Of a stretch of 64,000 nt of DNA, positions 61,199 through 64,000 are shown in pieces. Source of the DNA: Billgrantia zhangzhouensis (GTDB lineage Bacteria > Pseudomonadota > Gammaproteobacteria > Pseudomonadales > Halomonadaceae); assembly GCF_021404465.1 (NCBI RefSeq), contig NZ_JABFTT010000013.1, forward strand, positions 62,001 to 126,000, given 5' to 3'. Below the pieces are notes generated by a model. It did not search any database. It saw only the letters and a list, made by a program, of their open reading frames with translations, and was not told the origin of the DNA. The position numbers and the translations under genes were made by a program. The first letter of the stretch is position 1. Every line of letters begins with the position of its first letter.

Positions 61199-62191
61199 TT
61201 AAGGTGAAGTGGTGCGCTGGAGGAAGGCCTCCTCATTGACCAGACTGATGGGACGCTTGCCTTCGAGAGCGAGTGTAATGTTGTCCACCGCACGCTGGGT
61301 CATGGCCTCACGGGTCTCGTGGGTCGCCGAACCGATATGGGGCAGGGCCACCACGTTGGCCATGTACGGCAGCGGCGATTCCGGCGACAGCGGTTCCTGC
61401 TCGAAGACGTCGAGCCCGGCAGCACGGATCTCGCCGCTTTCCAGCGCGCCGACCAGTGCCGCCTCGTCGACTACCTTGCCGCGGGAGACGTTGACGAAGA
61501 TCGCCGAGGGCTTCATCAGGCCGAACTCGCGTCTGCCGATCAGGTGGGTCGTCTCTGCCGAGAGCGGCACGGTCACGCAGACGAAGTCGCTCTGTGCCAG
61601 CAGCGCTTCCAACTCGCAGCGAGTGGCACCTAGCTCCCGTTCCAGTTCTGGCTTGGGCGAGGCATTCGAATAGAGCACCTGCATGCCGAAGCCTAGCGCA
61701 CCGCGGCGGGCTATAGCGGCACCGATGCGGCCGAAGCCGATCATACCCAGTGTCTTGCCGTGTACGTCGCTGCCGAAGTGGGCCTCGCCGATGCTCTGAC
61801 GCCAATCGCCGCGCTTGACGAATTCGGCCAGCTCGATGGCGCGCCTGGCCGTGGCCATGATCAGCAGGAAGCCGGTATCGGCGGTGGTCTCGGTGAGTAC
61901 GTCGGGGGTGTTGCACAGCAGGATGCCGCGGCGAGTCAGTTCCTCGACAGGGTAGTTGTCGTAACCCACCGAAATGCTGGCAATGGCCTCCAACTGCGGG
62001 GCTGCATCGAGCAGCTCGGGCGTAATGAGCAGGCTAGAACCGACGATGCCATGGGCCTCGCTCAGCGCTTCGCGAAAGTCAGGATCGTTGGTGTCCTTCA
62101 GGGCTTCGAAATAGTCGACATGAAAACGTTGCCCGAGCTGATCGAGATGCTTTGGCTTGAGGCGGCTGTAGGCGACGATGCGTTTTGTCAT
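61199..62191 (-). CDS. ghrB: D-2-hydroxyacid dehydrogenase, GhrB-like
   Basis: 330 aa from ATG at 62191; a longer frame into the kinase gene is rejected. The NAD(P)-binding loop is GMIGFGRIGAAIARR. The active-site arginine/glutamate/histidine are in NVSRGKVVDE, GLDVFEQEP and LPHIGSATHETREAM. Many segments (SISVGYDN, VLTETTADT, GLDVFEQEPLS) match E. coli GhrB, which reduces glyoxylate, hydroxypyruvate and 2-ketogluconate. With the adjacent kinase and LacI regulator, use in 2-ketogluconate metabolism is likely but not proven. Confidence 0.85.
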   Translation of the reverse strand: MTKRIVAYSRLKPKHLDQLGQRFHVDYFEALKDTNDPDFREALSEAHGIVGSSLLITPELLDAAPQLEAIASISVGYDNYPVEELTRRGILLCNTPDVLTETTADTGFLLIMATARRAIELAEFVKRGDWRQSIGEAHFGSDVHGKTLGMIGFGRIGAAIARRGALGFGMQVLYSNASPKPELERELGATRCELEALLAQSDFVCVTVPLSAETTHLIGRREFGLMKPSAIFVNVSRGKVVDEAALVGALESGEIRAAGLDVFEQEPLSPESPLPYMANVVALPHIGSATHETREAMTQRAVDNITLALEGKRPISLVNEEAFLQRTTSP

Positions 62192-62235
62192 TGTCTCGCT
62201 CCGTTGTTGAGTCAGGCCGTCGTTGGGTCTGGCCA

Positions 62236-63219
62236 TCACGCCAAGTCTGGCAGATGACGCTCGAGCTCGGTCAGGTGCGTGCGGCTCGGTAGGCCTTCCA
62301 TGTCGCTCTGCACCTGTACGGCCTGGGCGCCGATCAGATTGCCGCGACGGGCGGCGGCCTGCGGCGAGCGGCCATCGAGCAGGGCGCTGATCACGCCCAC
62401 GGCGAAGCCGTCTCCGGCGCCCACGGTATCCACCACACGCTCGACCGGGAATCCTGCGAGCGTGGCTTCTGCCTCGTGGCCTTCCAGCATGCCACGGTAG
62501 TAGGCCCCCTCGGGACCGAGCTTGAGGAACACGGCTTTGGCGCCACGTTCGAGATAGAAGGCGGCGATGTCGCGGGGTGTGTCGAGTCCGGTCAGCAGGC
62601 GACCCTCGGCCAGACCCGGCAGCACCCAGTCGGCCTTTGCCGCCAGCACGTTCAGCGCTTCGCGCATTGCGCTCTCGCTGGGCCACAGGCTAGGGCGCAG
62701 GTTGGGGTCGAAGGAAATACTCGCGCCCTGCGTCCGGGCGTTCTCGAACATGTCCAGGGTCAGCTCGCGGCAGCTGTCGGAGAGCGCCGGGGGGATGCCG
62801 GTGGCGTGCAAATGACGGGCGGCGGCGAAGTCCACCTGGGCGGCATCTTCAGGCGATAGGTGGCTGGCCGCACTGCCACGGCGGAAGTACTCCACCCGAG
62901 GATCGGCGCCGCCCTCGGCGCGCTCCTTGAAGACCAGGCCCGTGGCGTGGTCGGGATCCGTGGTCAGATAGCGGCAGTCGAGCCCCTCGGCTTCGAGCGT
63001 TGTGTGGATATAGCGGCCGAAGCCATCGTTGCCGACGCGGCTGAGCCAGCCGACCCGGAAGCCGAGCCGGGCCAGGCCGATGGCGACGTTGGTGTCGGCT
63101 CCGGCGATGCCGCGGCTAAAGCATTCCACTTCCTCCATCGCGCCGGGATGTTCGGCCACGAATAGCGCCATGGCTTCGCCGAAGGCGAGGATTTCCGGGG
63201 GCAGTGTCGCGTCGTTCAT
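62236..63219 (-). CDS. PfkB family sugar-acid kinase (2-keto-3-deoxygluconate or 2-ketogluconate kinase)
   Basis: 327 aa. The start ILAFGEAMALFVAEHPG and the motif GADTNVAIGLARLGFRVGWLSRVGNDGFGRYI fit KdgK/KguK-type kinases. The catalytic PfkB signature is VDTVGAGDGFAVGV with its aspartate base. It phosphorylates a keto sugar acid with ATP. It is followed after 44 bp by the GhrB-like reductase and preceded by a LacI regulator. The order regulator-kinase-reductase resembles the kgu operon of pseudomonads. KDG is the other candidate substrate. Confidence 0.85.
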   Translation of the reverse strand: MNDATLPPEILAFGEAMALFVAEHPGAMEEVECFSRGIAGADTNVAIGLARLGFRVGWLSRVGNDGFGRYIHTTLEAEGLDCRYLTTDPDHATGLVFKERAEGGADPRVEYFRRGSAASHLSPEDAAQVDFAAARHLHATGIPPALSDSCRELTLDMFENARTQGASISFDPNLRPSLWPSESAMREALNVLAAKADWVLPGLAEGRLLTGLDTPRDIAAFYLERGAKAVFLKLGPEGAYYRGMLEGHEAEATLAGFPVERVVDTVGAGDGFAVGVISALLDGRSPQAAARRGNLIGAQAVQVQSDMEGLPSRTHLTELERHLPDLA

Positions 63220-63240
63220 GGCGTCTTCCTGTGTTGTCGG

Positions 63241-64000
63241 TCAGATGTTGGCATTGTCGATGTCGCAAGCCGCAAAGCGGGTCGAGCCACGCTCGATCAG
63301 TGTCGGCGGGAACAGGACGTGGCGTGGCGGCGGTGTCGGCCCGCTGCCATCGAGCCGCGCCAGCAACTGCTGGACAGCGGCACGGCCGATGGCCTCGGTG
63401 GGCTGGGCCAGGGTGGTGATACCGGGTGGCACGAGGCTGCACCAGTCGAGCTCGTCGATACCCAGCAGGCCGACCTCACCCAGGCGTATGCCCAGCGCCT
63501 GGAGAGCGCGGGTCGCTGCCAGGGTCACGTTGCCGTTGGCGCACAGCACGGCGGCGGGCCGGCCGGCTCGGGCGAGGAACGCCGCGATGATCGCACTCAC
63601 TGCGGTGTCGTCGAGCGCCGGGTCATGGCGTTCGCCGTGGAGGGCCGGCTCTTCGGACAGGCGCTGCTCGAAACGCTGCCAGCGCTGTTGGCGAGGACTG
63701 GCCAGCCCGACCGGCTCGCTGAGAAAGAGCAGGTGGCGATAGCCCCGCTCGCTCAGGTGATCGACCGCCATGTCGATGGCGAGCGTGTTGTCGAGCCCGA
63801 CCCCGTCCGCCCCGAACGATTCCAGCCAGCGGTCGAGCAGGACCAGCGGCAGGCCCTGCTCGACCATGGCCTGAAGCTCGTGGGTGGGGCGGCCTGCGGC
63901 ATTGATCATCAGTCCCTCGACCCGATAGGAGGCGAGCAACGACAGGTGGGTGCGCTCCTGCACGGAGTCGTTGTCGGTATTGGCCACCAGCAGGGAATAG
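63241..64000 (-). CDS. LacI family regulator, partial (N-terminus outside window)
   Basis: The frame runs from the window edge to TGA at 63241, giving 252 visible residues. The helix-turn-helix end lies beyond base 64000. The visible part is the periplasmic-binding-like effector domain: YSLLVANTDND, GLMINAAGRPT, LVLLDRWLES, GVGLDNTLAIDMAVDHLSERGYRH, and the C-terminal LIERGSTR. It probably represses the downstream kinase and reductase genes, 21 bp away on the same strand, like PtxS or GntR. Confidence 0.88.
   Translation of the reverse strand, partial: YSLLVANTDNDSVQERTHLSLLASYRVEGLMINAAGRPTHELQAMVEQGLPLVLLDRWLESFGADGVGLDNTLAIDMAVDHLSERGYRHLLFLSEPVGLASPRQQRWQRFEQRLSEEPALHGERHDPALDDTAVSAIIAAFLARAGRPAAVLCANGNVTLAATRALQALGIRLGEVGLLGIDELDWCSLVPPGITTLAQPTEAIGRAAVQQLLARLDGSGPTPPPRHVLFPPTLIERGSTRFAACDIDNANI

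Noticed and set aside
61199..62686. Longer version of the reductase gene starting inside the kinase
   Set aside because: The GhrB-like protein begins at MTKRIVAYSRL (62191); the upstream part is an out-of-frame reading of the kinase gene.

Overview
The window is high-GC DNA that reads like a moderately halophilic gammaproteobacterium of the Halomonas type. The evidence is gammaproteobacterial gene content (typA, glnA-ntrBC, yciH, dgt, a C-P lyase operon), IHF, Fur, sigma-54 and NtrC type sites, and extremely acidic secreted proteins. The genus is an inference from gene content, not a database result.

Layout. 1-2190: the distal end of a type I-C CRISPR-cas operon (end of cas7, then cas4, cas1, cas2). 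2191-2376: the leader, with two IHF-like sites. 2377-18175: one CRISPR array of nearly 16 kb. I counted 237 repeat copies by hand, in a 66-67 bp period. The first 225 copies look almost invariant. The last twelve drift to an older, mostly 33-nt repeat form and then decay. 18236-22805: assorted genes (aldo/keto reductase, cytochrome b561, DUF4202, small Fur-linked proteins, a C45 peptidase-family hydrolase). 23056-29837: a branched-chain amino acid type ABC system (binding protein on +, livGFHM on -) and a sodium-dependent transporter. 30019-33764: a small conserved protein, an M20 carboxypeptidase and typA. 34106-39285: a degenerate glycosyltransferase-like gene, then the nitrogen regulon core glnA, ntrB, ntrC, with NtrC dyads and -24/-12 promoters. 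39307-50171: a complete phosphonate uptake and C-P lyase operon, phnCDEFGHIJKLMNP, preceded by 11-bp direct repeats that resemble a PhoB array and by a palindrome that recurs on the phnF start codon. 50318-56697: an alcohol dehydrogenase, a membrane protein, a zinc-ribbon miniprotein, dgt, a NERD protein, a Sir2 remnant, a lipoprotein, yciH and a HAD phosphatase. 57170-58214: two paralogous secreted proteins whose mature parts contain no lysine or arginine, each behind a possible sigma-54 promoter. 58280-64000: an anion transporter, a secreted repeat protein, a second HAD phosphatase, and a LacI regulator / sugar-acid kinase / GhrB-like reductase group probably used for 2-ketogluconate-type sugar acids.

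The most notable signals are: (a) the very large array, where several spacers were taken more than once with the same PAM-side end but different far ends, and where the newest spacer is a variant of two old ones; (b) the repeat consensus switch preserved at the trailer; (c) the IHF-like leader sites; (d) the acidic paralog pair; (e) the layered control signals of the phn operon.
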